64,000 nucleotides of DNA, from NCBI RefSeq assembly GCF_001580995.1, contig NZ_LHZU01000137.1, positions 26,760 to 90,759 on the forward strand. Direction: 5' to 3'. The notes under the pieces are model-generated. The model made no database searches and was not told the DNA's origin. It saw nothing but the letters and a program-made list of their open reading frames with translations. The number at the start of each line of letters is the position of its first letter. The first letter of the stretch is position 1. This document shows, one piece after another, positions 39,427-48,872 of the stretch. The DNA is from Acetobacter senegalensis. Lineage in GTDB: Bacteria > Pseudomonadota > Alphaproteobacteria > Acetobacterales > Acetobacteraceae. A program made the position numbers and the translations under genes.

Positions 39427-41073
39427 ATGACAGACCAGAACGGCGATTTCGCCTTTCTGCCCTTGGGCGGAACGGGCGAGATTGGCATGAATCTTAATCT
39501 CTATCGCCTGGGGGAAACCTGGCTGGCGATAGATTGCGGTATTGGTTTTAGCGGAAACGACACACCGGAAGCTGAAATTCTGGTGCCTGATCCCACCTTT
39601 ATTGCAGAACGTCGGGACCAGTTGGCAGGGTTGGTGATTACCCACGCCCATGAAGACCATATTGGCGCGGTGGCTCATCTGTGGCCGCTTCTGCAGTGCC
39701 CCGTTTACGTGACCCCTTTTGCTGGGGCCGTGCTGCGCCGCAAACTGGGTGAAGCCCGCCTGCTTCAGGAAGTGCCGATTCACGTCATCCCTTGTGGTGG
39801 CACGTTTGATGTCGGGCCTTTCAATCTTGAGTTCATTCCCGTTACCCATTCCGTGCCAGAAGCGCAGAGCGTTGTTCTGCGCACGCCCGCAGGGATTGTG
39901 GTGCATACCGGGGACTGGAAACTTGATCCGGACCCGCTTGTTGGCCCGCCAACGGATATCAAACGCCTGAAGGAAGTGGGTGAGGAAGGGGTTCTGGCTC
40001 TGGTGTGTGACAGCACCAACGTGATGAAGCCCGGTGCCTCCCAGTCCGAATCGGAAGTGCGTCGGAGCATGACGGACCTGATCGGCAGCCTTAAAGGCCG
40101 TATCGCCGTTACCTGCTTTGCGTCCAACGTAGCCCGCGTTGAAACCATTGCCATGGCTGCACAGGCGGCCGGCCGCACGGTGGTTCTGGTTGGCCGCTCC
40201 CTGCGCAATCTGGATGTTGCCGCGCGTGAATGCGGATATCTGTCTGGTGTTCTGCCGTTCCTGAACGAGCAGGATGCGAATGATGTGCCGGATGATCAGA
40301 CGGTCATGATCATTACCGGGAGCCAGGGTGAGCCGCGCTCTGCCTTGTCCCGCATCTCACTGGATATTCACCCCAACATTTCTCTGGGTGAGGGTGATAC
40401 GGTCATCTATTCCAGCCGTATGATTCCGGGTAACGAGCGCGCCATTATGGCGGTGCAGGACAATCTGTCCCGTCGTGGCGTGCGCGTGATTACGGATAAA
40501 GACCATTTTGTGCATGTATCGGGTCACGCCACGGGCGGTGACGTGAGCACCATGTATGATCTGATCAAGCCGCAATATGCTGTGCCGGTTCACGGCGAAT
40601 GGCGTCACCTCACGGCACATGCCGCATTGGCGCAGGATAAGGGTATTGCCCCCATTCTGCTTGAAGATGGCGATATTCTGCGTCTTGCTCCGGGCAAGGC
40701 CGAAGTGGTGGATACTGCACCCAGCGGCCGTCTGGCGCTGGATGGTGGCCGTCTGCTGCCAATGAATGGTGGCGTTCTGGCGGCGCGTCGCAAGATGCTG
40801 TTCAACGGTGTGGTAATTGCCAGCTTTGCGGTGGATGACGAAGGGTTTGTTATCGGCGAGCCCAAACTGAGCGCGCCCGGCCTGCTGGACCCGGATGATC
40901 TGGAAAGCGTGCGCGTGCGTGAAGAATTCGCCAACGCGCTGGATGTTATTCCCGATGAACTGCGGAATGATGATCAGGCGTTCCGTGATGCCGCCAAGAC
41001 GGCACTGCGCCGGGCTCTGGGGCGTAAGCTTCAGAAGCGCCCGCTGGTGGATGTGCACGTTCTGCGTGTCTGA
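39427..41073 (+). CDS. rnj: Ribonuclease J
   Basis: A metallo-beta-lactamase/beta-CASP RNase with 5' exonuclease and endonuclease activity in mRNA decay and rRNA maturation. It has 548 residues, with the zinc motif HAHEDH (73-78), further metal ligands in VTHSVPEAQS and VHTGDWKLD, and beta-CASP segments near ITGSQGEPRSALSRIS and VHVSGHATGGD. The length matches alphaproteobacterial RNase J. A terminator follows 41 bases downstream. Confidence 0.96.
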   Translation: MTDQNGDFAFLPLGGTGEIGMNLNLYRLGETWLAIDCGIGFSGNDTPEAEILVPDPTFIAERRDQLAGLVITHAHEDHIGAVAHLWPLLQCPVYVTPFAGAVLRRKLGEARLLQEVPIHVIPCGGTFDVGPFNLEFIPVTHSVPEAQSVVLRTPAGIVVHTGDWKLDPDPLVGPPTDIKRLKEVGEEGVLALVCDSTNVMKPGASQSESEVRRSMTDLIGSLKGRIAVTCFASNVARVETIAMAAQAAGRTVVLVGRSLRNLDVAARECGYLSGVLPFLNEQDANDVPDDQTVMIITGSQGEPRSALSRISLDIHPNISLGEGDTVIYSSRMIPGNERAIMAVQDNLSRRGVRVITDKDHFVHVSGHATGGDVSTMYDLIKPQYAVPVHGEWRHLTAHAALAQDKGIAPILLEDGDILRLAPGKAEVVDTAPSGRLALDGGRLLPMNGGVLAARRKMLFNGVVIASFAVDDEGFVIGEPKLSAPGLLDPDDLESVRVREEFANALDVIPDELRNDDQAFRDAAKTALRRALGRKLQKRPLVDVHVLRV

Positions 41074-41113
41074 AGCCTTTGCCTGCATGATAGGCACATA
41101 AGCCGTGGAAGGA

Positions 41114-41139
41114 AGCCCGCATGATGCGGGTTTTCTTTA
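41114..41139 (+). terminator. Rho-independent terminator after rnj
   Basis: CCCGC and GCGGG enclose a 5-base loop and are followed by TTTTCTTTAT. The stem is short but well placed between rnj and proS. Confidence 0.75.
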
Positions 41140-41229
41140 TGGGCACAGTGCTTTACAGCAGAAGATGTTCAGGAATTTTTCGGGTAGACCCTGCTGTGGT
41201 CTGCCTTACAGACAAGGTTGAGTACGACC

Positions 41230-42546
41230 ATGCGTCTTTCGCGCAGTTTTCTCCCTACCCTTAAAGAAAACCCGGCAGAGGCGCAGATCGTCTCTCACCG
41301 GCTGATGCTTCGTGCAGGGCTGGTCCGGCAGACGGCGTCCGGTATCTATGCGTGGTTGCCAGCGGGGCTGAAGGTGCTGCGCAACATCAGCCAGATTGTG
41401 CGTGAAGAGCAGGATAGCATTGGCGCGCAGGAAGTGCTGATGCCCACCCTTCAGTCTGCTGATCTGTGGAAGCGTTCGGGCCGGTATGATGCTTACGGGC
41501 CGGAAATGCTGCGCATTCAGGACCGGCACAAGCGGGAATTGCTGTATGGGCCGACTAATGAGGAAATGATTACAGATCTGTTCGGGCAGACTGTTAAATC
41601 CTACAAGGAACTGCCGCAGGTTCTGTATCATATCCAGTGGAAATTCCGTGACGAAATGCGCCCCCGGTTTGGTGTGATGCGCGGCCGTGAATTTCTGATG
41701 AAAGACGCCTACAGCTTTGATTTGGATTATGCCTCCGCCGTTGCAAGTTACCAGCGGATGATGTTGGCGTATCTGCGTACGTTCCAGCGGTTGGGCGTGC
41801 GGGCCGTGCCCATGCGGGCTGATACTGGTCCCATTGGCGGGGAGCTCAGTCATGAATTCCTTATCCTGGCCCCCACGGGTGAGAGCGGCGTGTTCTATGA
41901 TGCCGCGCTGGAAGATCAGGACTGGCTGGATGAACCTGTCGATGTAAACAGCCCGTTGGCGCTGGAAACCTTCTATAAGCGGGTGACCACGCCGTATGCC
42001 GCCACCGATGAAATGCATGACACCACGGCGTGGGACGCCGTGCCGGAAGAGCGTCGGCGTGAAGGCCGTGGCGTTGAAGTGGGACACATTTTCCACTTCG
42101 GTACCAAATACACCAAGGCCATGGATATCAGCGTAAGCGCGCCTGATGGTTCTCAGATCTACCCGGAAATGGGGTCATACGGCATTGGTGTCTCCCGCTT
42201 GGCCGGAGCAATTATCGAGGCCAGCCATGATGAAAACGGGATCATCTGGCCAGATGCCGTAGCACCCTTCAAGGCCGCAATTCTGAACCTGAAAGTGGGG
42301 GATGAAACGTGCGATGCCGTGTGTGAACGCATCTATAATGTGGATACGGAAGCCTTCCTGTATGACGACCGCACGGATCGGGCTGGCGCCAAATTTGCTG
42401 ATGCGGATCTGATGGGGCATCCGTGGCAGATTGTGGTCGGGCCACGGAGCGCAAAGGAAGGGCGTGTCGAACTCAAGCGCCGTGCGACAGGCGAGCGGCA
42501 TGATTTGAGCGTGGATGACGCTCTGGCACTGGTTCTGGCAGGCTGA
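41230..42546 (+). CDS. proS: Prolyl-tRNA synthetase (short form)
   Basis: Class II synthetase charging tRNA-Pro. With the ATG at 41230 it has 438 residues, the short form typical of alphaproteobacteria that lacks the editing insertion domain. Motif 2 lies in [28 protein letters not shown], motif 3 in [15 protein letters not shown], and the anticodon-binding domain is at the end. A TTG at 41218 is in frame but is immediately preceded by the ribosome site AAGG, so the ATG is preferred. Without the editing domain, mischarged Ala-tRNA-Pro must be cleared by another protein. Confidence 0.96.
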   Translation: MRLSRSFLPTLKENPAEAQIVSHRLMLRAGLVRQTASGIYAWLPAGLKVLRNISQIVREEQDSIGAQEVLMPTLQSADLWKRSGRYDAYGPEMLRIQDRHKRELLYGPTNEEMITDLFGQTVKSYKELPQVLYHIQWKFRDEMRPRFGVMRGREFLMKDAYSFDLDYASAVASYQRMMLAYLRTFQRLGVRAVPMRADTGPIGGELSHEFLILAPTGESGVFYDAALEDQDWLDEPVDVNSPLALETFYKRVTTPYAATDEMHDTTAWDAVPEERRREGRGVEVGHIFHFGTKYTKAMDISVSAPDGSQIYPEMGSYGIGVSRLAGAIIEASHDENGIIWPDAVAPFKAAILNLKVGDETCDAVCERIYNVDTEAFLYDDRTDRAGAKFADADLMGHPWQIVVGPRSAKEGRVELKRRATGERHDLSVDDALALVLAG

Positions 42547-42548
42547 GC

Positions 42549-43796
42549 ATGTTTGGTCCCTTCGAGCGGGCAATAGCCGGGCGGTACCTCCGGGCGCGCC
42601 GTGGTGAGCGGTTTGTGTCTGTCATCGCCATTTTCTCGCTGGTGGGGATCGCACTTGGTGTGGCCACGCTCATTATCGTCATGGCGGTAATGAACGGGTT
42701 CCAGGCAGATCTGATGGACCGCATTCTTGGTCTGAATGGTGATCTGAGCATTTATGGATCAGGCCGGACCATCTCCCATTATGAAGAGGTAACAGACCGG
42801 GTGCGCAAGGTGCCCGGCGTTATCAGTGCAACCCCGCTGGTGGAAGGGCAGGTGCTTCTGAGCGCTGGCTCTTTCAATTCTGGCGGCGTGGTGCACGGCA
42901 TGACCAAACAGGGACTGCTGGACCTTAAAGGGGTAAGCTCCTCTCTGGTGGCCGGGTCTCTGGATGATTTTGAAGGGGATGATGCTGTGGCCGTTGGGGT
43001 CACGCTTGCGTCCCGTGCAGGCCTCTCCATCGGGTCGCGTATTACGCTGATTTCACCGGAGGGCGCGGCAACGGCTTTTGGTACCGTACCGCGTGTGCGG
43101 GCCTACCATATTGTTGCGATTTTTGATGCTGGCGTGAATGACTACAATGCCAGCTACGTGTTCCTGCCCATGCATGCCGCGCAGGTTTACTTTCAGATGC
43201 CGGACAAGGTCACGCAGATTCAGGTCATGGTGCAGGACGCCCAGAATGTCCGGCCCGTAACCATGCGGATCATCAATGCGGTGGGTGATCCCGGCCTGCG
43301 TGTGTTGGACTGGACAAACGCCAACAATGCTCTGTTTGGCGCGGTGCAGGTGGAACAGAACGTCATGTTCCTGATCCTGACACTTATTATTCTTGTGGCA
43401 GCCTTCAATGTGATCTCGTCGCTGATCATGATGGTCAAAGACAAGACAGGGGATATTGCCGTGTTGCGCACCATTGGGGCCAGCCGGGGCGCCATCATGC
43501 GCATTTTTCTGATGTGTGGTGCCTCCGTAGGCGTAACAGGCACGGTGGCTGGTACAGTTCTGGGCGTGGTGTTCTGCATGAATATCGAGCGTATCAGGCA
43601 GGCCCTACAATCCCTGACAGGCACCAATCTCTTTAATCCCGAAGTTTATTACCTTACGCACCTTCCCGCCAAACTGGTGTGGGGGCAGGTGGGAGAAGTG
43701 ATTGCCATGGCGCTTACACTGTCTCTGCTGGCGACACTTTATCCGTCCTGGCGTGCCGCACGAACGGATCCGGTCGAGGCTCTGCGTCATGAATAA
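42549..43796 (+). CDS. lolC: Lipoprotein-releasing ABC transporter permease (LolC/LolE family)
   Basis: Inner-membrane permease that extracts outer-membrane lipoproteins with LolD. It has 415 residues. The N-terminus [38 protein letters not shown] shows the cytoplasmic start and first helix, followed by a large periplasmic domain and three C-terminal helices. The ATG is 2 bases after the proS stop. One permease gene with lolD (a LolF-like single-permease arrangement) is common outside gammaproteobacteria. It overlaps lolD by 8 bases. Confidence 0.94.
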   Translation: MFGPFERAIAGRYLRARRGERFVSVIAIFSLVGIALGVATLIIVMAVMNGFQADLMDRILGLNGDLSIYGSGRTISHYEEVTDRVRKVPGVISATPLVEGQVLLSAGSFNSGGVVHGMTKQGLLDLKGVSSSLVAGSLDDFEGDDAVAVGVTLASRAGLSIGSRITLISPEGAATAFGTVPRVRAYHIVAIFDAGVNDYNASYVFLPMHAAQVYFQMPDKVTQIQVMVQDAQNVRPVTMRIINAVGDPGLRVLDWTNANNALFGAVQVEQNVMFLILTLIILVAAFNVISSLIMMVKDKTGDIAVLRTIGASRGAIMRIFLMCGASVGVTGTVAGTVLGVVFCMNIERIRQALQSLTGTNLFNPEVYYLTHLPAKLVWGQVGEVIAMALTLSLLATLYPSWRAARTDPVEALRHE

Positions 43797-44472
43797 GGTG
43801 GTTCTACGTCTGCAGGGCGTCAAAAAGACCTACCGTAGCGGGGAGGACGGATCTCTCCCGGTTTTGCAGGGCGCGGATTTTGTCCTGCATACGGGAGAAC
43901 TTGTGGCCCTTGTCGCCCCTTCGGGCACGGGGAAATCAACGCTTCTGCATCTGGCGGGATTGCTTGATACGCCTGATGAGGGTGAGATTGAAATCTGTGG
44001 CCAGAGCACGCGCGGATTGGCAGATGCCGGACGCACGGCTCTGCGGCGTGATGAAATCGGGTTTGTGTACCAGTTTCATCACCTGTTGGCTGAATTCACG
44101 GCGCAGGAAAATGTGATGTTGCCGCAGATGATTGCTGGCACCCGGAAGGCTGATGCTCGTGCACGGGCGGATGAACTGCTGGATATGTTCGGCCTGAAGC
44201 ATCGGCTGAAGCATCTGCCGGGCAAGTTGTCGGGCGGTGAGCAACAGCGTGTGGCGATAGCCCGCGCTTTGGCCAACCGGCCAGCCTTGCTTCTGGCGGA
44301 TGAACCGACAGGCAATCTGGATGTGCGTACGGCGGATGCTGTTTTTACAGAACTGATGGCTGCAGTGAGGGATCAGGGGCTGGCTGCTTTGGTGGCCACC
44401 CATAATGAAGAACTCCTGAGCCGGATGGATCGCGTGATCACCCTTCGGGACGGGCACGTGGTGGCGCGCTGA
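43789..44472 (+). CDS. lolD: Lipoprotein-releasing ABC transporter ATPase LolD
   Basis: The 227-residue ATPase has Walker [10 protein letters not shown] (43-51), the Q-loop in [16 protein letters not shown], the signature [15 protein letters not shown] and Walker [13 protein letters not shown]. It pairs with the permease just upstream. The ATG at 43789 lies inside the end of lolC. The longer upstream frame is out of family. Confidence 0.95.
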   Translation: MNKVVLRLQGVKKTYRSGEDGSLPVLQGADFVLHTGELVALVAPSGTGKSTLLHLAGLLDTPDEGEIEICGQSTRGLADAGRTALRRDEIGFVYQFHHLLAEFTAQENVMLPQMIAGTRKADARARADELLDMFGLKHRLKHLPGKLSGGEQQRVAIARALANRPALLLADEPTGNLDVRTADAVFTELMAAVRDQGLAALVATHNEELLSRMDRVITLRDGHVVAR

Positions 44473-44496
44473 GATCAGCCACCACCACCGTTATTT

Positions 44497-44982
44497 TCAG
44501 CCGTTCAGCAGAGTCCGTTCAATTGCATCCCGCACACGGGGGGATGTCGGGGGCGTGAGGCTGCTGAACCATGCTGCAGGCTGACCGGAGCGGTTGATCA
44601 GATATTTATAGAAATTCCATCGGGGATGGCCCAGAAAACCGCATTCCTTGTTCAGCCACTGGAACAATGGAATGGCATTTGCTCCCTTTACGGAACCGCG
44701 TGCCGCCATGGGAAAGCTGACGCCATAATTCCGGTGGCAGAAATCGGCAATTTCCGATGCTGTGCCGGGTTCCTGCTTTCCGAAATCATTGCTGGGCACG
44801 CCTATCACAACCAGTCCGGCTTTTTTGAATTGGCACCAGGTGGCCTGCAACCCCTCATATTGTGGCGTAAAACCGCATTTGGACGCGGTATTGACAATAA
44901 GGAGCGGTCTGCCCCGATAGTCGTTGAGATTGATTGTGCCGCCTTCCAGGCCAGGGAGCGTGAAATCGTAAGCCGTGGTCAT
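44497..44982 (-). CDS. Glutathione peroxidase family protein
   Basis: A thiol peroxidase of 161 residues with the Cys-Gln-Trp catalytic set: Cys36 in NTASKCGFTPQY, Gln70 in PSNDFGKQEPG and Trp122 in RWNFYKYL. The Cys form (not selenocysteine) often uses thioredoxin rather than glutathione. It is convergent with lolD (24-base gap) and divergent from the IclR gene. Its upstream region includes a purine-rich tract. Confidence 0.94.
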   Translation of the reverse strand: MTTAYDFTLPGLEGGTINLNDYRGRPLLIVNTASKCGFTPQYEGLQATWCQFKKAGLVVIGVPSNDFGKQEPGTASEIADFCHRNYGVSFPMAARGSVKGANAIPLFQWLNKECGFLGHPRWNFYKYLINRSGQPAAWFSSLTPPTSPRVRDAIERTLLNG

Positions 44983-45038
44983 GGCGTGGTGCCTCTTTTG
45001 TTGCGAACGTCTCAGGGGTAATAAACCCTGTCTAGCGC

Positions 45039-45078
45039 AAGAAAAGAGAAGGGGCGAGAGGAGAGAGGGAGGGGGAAG
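45039..45078. repeat. Purine-rich tract
   Basis: Forty bases contain only A and G except one C (45055), in the gap between the divergent peroxidase and IclR genes. It may form unusual DNA structure or simply be compositional. Confidence 0.6.
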
Positions 45079-45132
45079 CCTGCTGCCCAGTTGCGGGTTC
45101 TTGTCAGGCTTCCACCAATTTTTTGCGTTGGA

Positions 45133-45174
45133 GATCGTGTTCGTTTATTATTGTTCATTATGTTGAACACGATC
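45133..45174. promoter_or_regulatory. Long inverted repeat, candidate IclR-family operator
   Basis: GATCGTGTTC (45133-45142) and GAACACGATC (45165-45174) are perfect 10-base inverted repeats around a 22-base AT-rich spacer. A second inverted pair, GTTCA/TGAAC (45153-45168), overlaps the right arm. The site lies about 60 bases upstream of the IclR-family start codon, so autoregulation or control of a divergent promoter is likely. Confidence 0.6.
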
Positions 45175-45233
45175 CCGTATTTGGAATAATGAGGATATCG
45201 CCTCCTCTTGTCAACAAGGAAAATAAGATCGGC

Positions 45234-46043
45234 ATGTCCAAACCTCAGGATTCTGTCCCGGCGCTCCGTCGGGCCGTGCGTATTCTCGATCTGGTCAAGG
45301 CTGCGCAGCGGCCCCCACTGGCGGCGGATGTGGCCCGGCAGCTTGATCTGCCAAGGAGCACCGTGCATGGGCTGCTGGCGGTTATGGTTGAACTGGGGTT
45401 GCTGGAAAAAACAGCCACACAGGGTTACAGGCTGGGCACCCGCCTTCTGGACTGGGTGGGTGGCGTGACAGAAAAGCGGGATCTGGTGACGGAGTTCTAT
45501 CAGTCCCTTGATGGCTTTTCTGATCTCGACACCTTTACGGTGACACTGACCCTGCTTGAAGGGATGGAAGTGGTGTACGTGGCCTGTCGCAACAGCGCCA
45601 CGGTGTTAGGGGCCTCCTTCCGTGTAGGCATGCGCCTGCCCGCCATTTTCACGGCAACGGGGAATGCCATGCTGGCCGAGATGGATGATACATCCTTCCG
45701 CGAATGGCTGACATTACACCCGGCCTCCACATGGCCCGAGCCCATGACTCCCAATGGAATCCGTTCCGTCACGACTCTGGTGCGGGAAATTGCCGAGATT
45801 CGCGAACGCGGCTACGCGGTGGATGATGAGCAGATTCATGATGGTCTGTGGTGCTTTGGTGCCGGCGTGAAAGATTATTCCGGCCGTATGGTGGCAGGTG
45901 TGGGCGTCAGCCTGCCCCAGACAGAACTGGGCCGATATGACGTAGGAGAACTAGGGAACAGAGCTGTGGCTCTTGCTCAGGCTGTTTCCGGACGGCTGGG
46001 TTATAGAAACAACATGACCGAAGAGGTAGAAAACCAGCGTTAA
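45234..46043 (+). CDS. IclR-family transcriptional regulator
   Basis: The protein has 269 residues with an N-terminal winged helix (about 10-70; AVRILDLVKAAQ, LDLPRSTVHGLLAVM) and a C-terminal effector-binding GAF-like domain (VVYVACRNSATVLGASFRVGMRLP; GYAVDDEQIHDGLWCFGAGV). The ATG at 45234 is preferred, with AAGGA ahead. Earlier in-frame ATGs (45123, 45189) would place the start in or next to the operator-like repeat. No catabolic operon adjoins it, so the effector and target are unknown. Confidence 0.9.
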   Translation: MSKPQDSVPALRRAVRILDLVKAAQRPPLAADVARQLDLPRSTVHGLLAVMVELGLLEKTATQGYRLGTRLLDWVGGVTEKRDLVTEFYQSLDGFSDLDTFTVTLTLLEGMEVVYVACRNSATVLGASFRVGMRLPAIFTATGNAMLAEMDDTSFREWLTLHPASTWPEPMTPNGIRSVTTLVREIAEIRERGYAVDDEQIHDGLWCFGAGVKDYSGRMVAGVGVSLPQTELGRYDVGELGNRAVALAQAVSGRLGYRNNMTEEVENQR

Positions 46044-46115
46044 AGTGAGAGCCGGACTCTGATACCCGTCGGGCGGTACAATCAGATCAGGATCATCGGA
46101 TTGAAAAGGAAGACT

Positions 46116-46937
46116 ATGCCTCGGTCCTGTTGGGTAGCGGTGCGCCGCGTGACATCGGTTTTATGTGCGGGTCTGGCGTTGGCCACATTTTCTGCGGCAT
46201 CGTGCCGGGCAGAAGAACAGACGCCACAGACAGAAGTAAAATATCTGGTGTTCGTGCACGGCCTGCATGTGATGGACATTCAGGCGTCCTACCGGCTTGA
46301 TAATGCCCAATATGGGATTGGGGCGCATGTCAAAACGGCGGGTCTGTTTAATATGTTCATGAAAACAGACTTGACTCTTACCGCTCAGGGACGGTTCGCC
46401 GGGCAGGTCGTGGCCCCGGAAACGTTTGACAGCAAAGGCTGGTCGCGTCGCACAAACCGGCATATCACCCTTACCTATAAGGACAACCTGCCACAGGTCA
46501 CCCAACTTGATCCGCCGGAGACAAACCGGGAGGCGGTGACAGAAGCTGAGCGGCAAGGTGCGGTTGATACGCTGGCCATGTTGATGGGTTTGCTACGGCA
46601 GGTAAGAGAGACACAGAACTGTGCCATGCAGGAAAAAGTTTTTGACGGATTGCGGCTGACAACGCTTTCCGTGCAGCCGGGAAGCGAACAGAAACTTCCC
46701 TCAAGCGGACCATTGGACTGGGGCGAGGCAGCCTTGCGCTGCAATTTTGTGGGGCAGCAGATCAAGGGGTTCAAGCTCAGCAACGAGCAAAGCAAACTGC
46801 GTAACCCGCAGCCGGGCCGGGCCTGGTTTGAACGGATTGGGGCCGCAGGCTTTGTGGCCGTCCGGTTGGAACTGGATCACCCCAAACTGGGCCACATCAC
46901 GGTTCTGCTGGATGGCGCCCCACGTCAGTTCCCGTAA
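46116..46937 (+). CDS. DUF3108 domain-containing exported protein
   Basis: A signal peptide (basic VRR, hydrophobic LCAGLALATFSAASC, cleavage near CRA-EEQ) is followed by a DUF3108-type beta-rich domain, including YLVFVHGLHVMDIQASY and a late AGFVAVRLEL. The mature protein should be periplasmic. A Cys near the cleavage site is not in a clean lipobox. An in-frame TTG at 46101 is an alternative start. The role is unknown. It is convergent with glmS. Confidence 0.82.
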   Translation: MPRSCWVAVRRVTSVLCAGLALATFSAASCRAEEQTPQTEVKYLVFVHGLHVMDIQASYRLDNAQYGIGAHVKTAGLFNMFMKTDLTLTAQGRFAGQVVAPETFDSKGWSRRTNRHITLTYKDNLPQVTQLDPPETNREAVTEAERQGAVDTLAMLMGLLRQVRETQNCAMQEKVFDGLRLTTLSVQPGSEQKLPSSGPLDWGEAALRCNFVGQQIKGFKLSNEQSKLRNPQPGRAWFERIGAAGFVAVRLELDHPKLGHITVLLDGAPRQFP

Positions 46938-46944
46938 CGGGCAA

Positions 46945-46965
46945 GGCTCTTCTGAAAACAGAGCC
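46945..46965 (+). terminator. Weak terminator after the DUF3108 gene
   Basis: GGCTCT pairs with AGAGCC around a 9-base loop. The run after it is A-rich (AATAAAAA), not T-rich, so plus-strand termination may be weak. Confidence 0.35.
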
Positions 46966-46967
46966 AA

Positions 46968-47004
46968 TAAAAAGCCCGAGTGAAAGAGAAACTCTCACTC
47001 GGGC
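46968..47004 (-). terminator. Rho-independent terminator of glmU-glmS
   Basis: GCCCGAGTGA (46974-46983) pairs with TCACTCGGGC (46995-47004). On the minus strand it is followed by TTTTTATT. It lies 45 bases after the glmS stop. Confidence 0.9.
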
Positions 47005-47048
47005 GATATAGAGACGCTTATTGCGTCTAGTGTGATGAGTTCGCGGTT

Positions 47049-48872
47049 TTATTCAACCGTTACGGACTTTGCCAGATTGCGGGGCTGGTCCACATCCGTT
47101 CCCTTCAGAACGGCAACTTCATAAGCCAGCATCTGCACGGGAATAGTTTGCAGGATGGGGGCAACAAAATCATGCACATGCGGCAGAACCACCATGTCTT
47201 CCGCAATGGCGGAAACACGGTCCGCGCCCTTGGTATCTGTAAAGACGAGCAGACGCCCGCCACGAGCCTTGGCTTCCTGAAGGTTGGATAGCGTTTTATC
47301 AAACAGGGGCGTGTAAGGCACGCTGGCGACAATCGGCACGGTGCGATCAATCAGGGAGATCGGACCATGCTTCATTTCCCCTGCTGCATAGGCTTCCGCA
47401 TGGATGTAGGAAATTTCCTTGAGCTTCAACGCACCTTCCATGGCAATCGGGAACATGCTGCCGCGGCCCAAATACAGAACGTCAAGGGCCTCGGCTACAA
47501 CGCCTGCAAGCCGCCGTATGGCTGCACCTTGCGTAAAGACCTCTGCCGCGCGGCTTGGCAGATCAAGCAGGGCTGCTACCAGCTCTTCTTCCGCAAGCGC
47601 ATCTAACGTGCCGCGTGCGCGGGCCGTGGCAATGGTCAGGCAGGCAAGCACTGTCAGTTGAGCCGTGAAGGCCTTGGTGGAGGCCACGGAAATTTCCGGG
47701 CCAGCCACAGTTCCCAGAACACTGTCACTTTCACGCGCCATGGTGCTGTGCTCAACATTCAGCACGGAAAGAATATGGATGGCTTTCTGGCGCAAGCTGC
47801 GCAGAGCCGCCAATGTATCGGCCGTTTCTCCTGATTGGGAAATCAGCAGCCCGAGAGAGCCTTCCGTTAGTGGCGGGTTGCGGTACCGCATCTCACTGGC
47901 AACGTCGATATCCACCGGCAGCCGCGCAATAGCTTCCAGCCAGTAGCGGCCAACCATGCCAGCATAGAATGCTGAACCGCAGGCGGTGATTACCGCACGG
48001 GGCACCGTGGCCAGATCAAAAGGCATGTCCGGCAAAAATACGCGGCGGCTGGCAGGGTCAACCATGCGCTGCAGGGTCTGGCCAATCACCAGCGGGTGCT
48101 CATGCAGCTCTTTTTCCATGAAATGACGGTAGCCGTCCTTGCCAATGGAACCTGCGGCCAGAGCCGTGGTCTGCTCCTTGCGCTGAACAGGCGTGCCGTC
48201 AAACGTCATGAACTCCGCTTTTTGCGGAGTAATCACCACGCAGTCCCCATCTTCCATGTAGGTGATGCGGTTGGTCAGCGGTGCAAGGGCGAGGGAGTCA
48301 GATCCAAGGAACATTTCATCCTTGCCATACCCAACAGCCAGCGGGGCGCTATGGCAGGCGCCAATCATCAGCCCTTCATGACCGGCAAAGATCATGGCGA
48401 TGGCATAAGCCCCTTCCAGACGGTTGAGGGCTTTTAACGCGGCATCCTTGGGGGCAAGGCCCTGCCCAAGATGGTAATCCACAAGTTGGGCTATGGTTTC
48501 GCTATCCGTTTCCGTGCTGAAAACCTGTCCGGCTTCTTCCAGCTCACGGCGGAGGTCTTCAAAGTTCTCAATAATACCATTGTGAACAATGGCGACGCGC
48601 TCCGTGCCGTGCGGATGTGCATTGCAGGTTGTGGGGGCGCCATGAGTTGCCCACCGTGTGTGGCCAATACCCGTTGTGCCCGGAAGCGGGTCCTGCTCAA
48701 GAAGTGCGCCCAGATTATCCAGCTTACCGGCAGCGCGGCGGCGTTCTACCCGGCCGTCCACCAACGTGGCGATACCGGCGGAATCATATCCGCGATATTC
48801 CAGACGGCGCAGTCCTTCAAAGACGATGGGCGTGGCATGTCGCAGACCGACAACACCGCATATTCCGCACAT
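47049..48872 (-). CDS. glmS: Glutamine--fructose-6-phosphate aminotransferase (isomerising)
   Basis: Makes glucosamine 6-phosphate, the first step to UDP-GlcNAc for peptidoglycan and lipid A. It has 607 residues. The N-terminal glutaminase uses Cys2 (MCGICGVVG) with GHTRWATHG. Two SIS domains follow (ITACGSAFYAGMVGRYW; SQSGETADTLAAL). The C-terminus DQPRNLAKSVTVE is typical. Its ATG overlaps the glmU stop by one base, so the two are translated together. No glmS ribozyme-like leader is expected or seen. Confidence 0.98.
   Translation of the reverse strand: MCGICGVVGLRHATPIVFEGLRRLEYRGYDSAGIATLVDGRVERRRAAGKLDNLGALLEQDPLPGTTGIGHTRWATHGAPTTCNAHPHGTERVAIVHNGIIENFEDLRRELEEAGQVFSTETDSETIAQLVDYHLGQGLAPKDAALKALNRLEGAYAIAMIFAGHEGLMIGACHSAPLAVGYGKDEMFLGSDSLALAPLTNRITYMEDGDCVVITPQKAEFMTFDGTPVQRKEQTTALAAGSIGKDGYRHFMEKELHEHPLVIGQTLQRMVDPASRRVFLPDMPFDLATVPRAVITACGSAFYAGMVGRYWLEAIARLPVDIDVASEMRYRNPPLTEGSLGLLISQSGETADTLAALRSLRQKAIHILSVLNVEHSTMARESDSVLGTVAGPEISVASTKAFTAQLTVLACLTIATARARGTLDALAEEELVAALLDLPSRAAEVFTQGAAIRRLAGVVAEALDVLYLGRGSMFPIAMEGALKLKEISYIHAEAYAAGEMKHGPISLIDRTVPIVASVPYTPLFDKTLSNLQEAKARGGRLLVFTDTKGADRVSAIAEDMVVLPHVHDFVAPILQTIPVQMLAYEVAVLKGTDVDQPRNLAKSVTVE

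Noticed and set aside
40357..41097. A minus-strand frame of 246 codons opposite rnj
   Set aside because: Antisense shadow of RNase J, no ribosome site and no motif.
47049..48872. Looked for a glmS ribozyme upstream of glmS
   Set aside because: glmS starts one base inside the glmU stop, so no leader exists.
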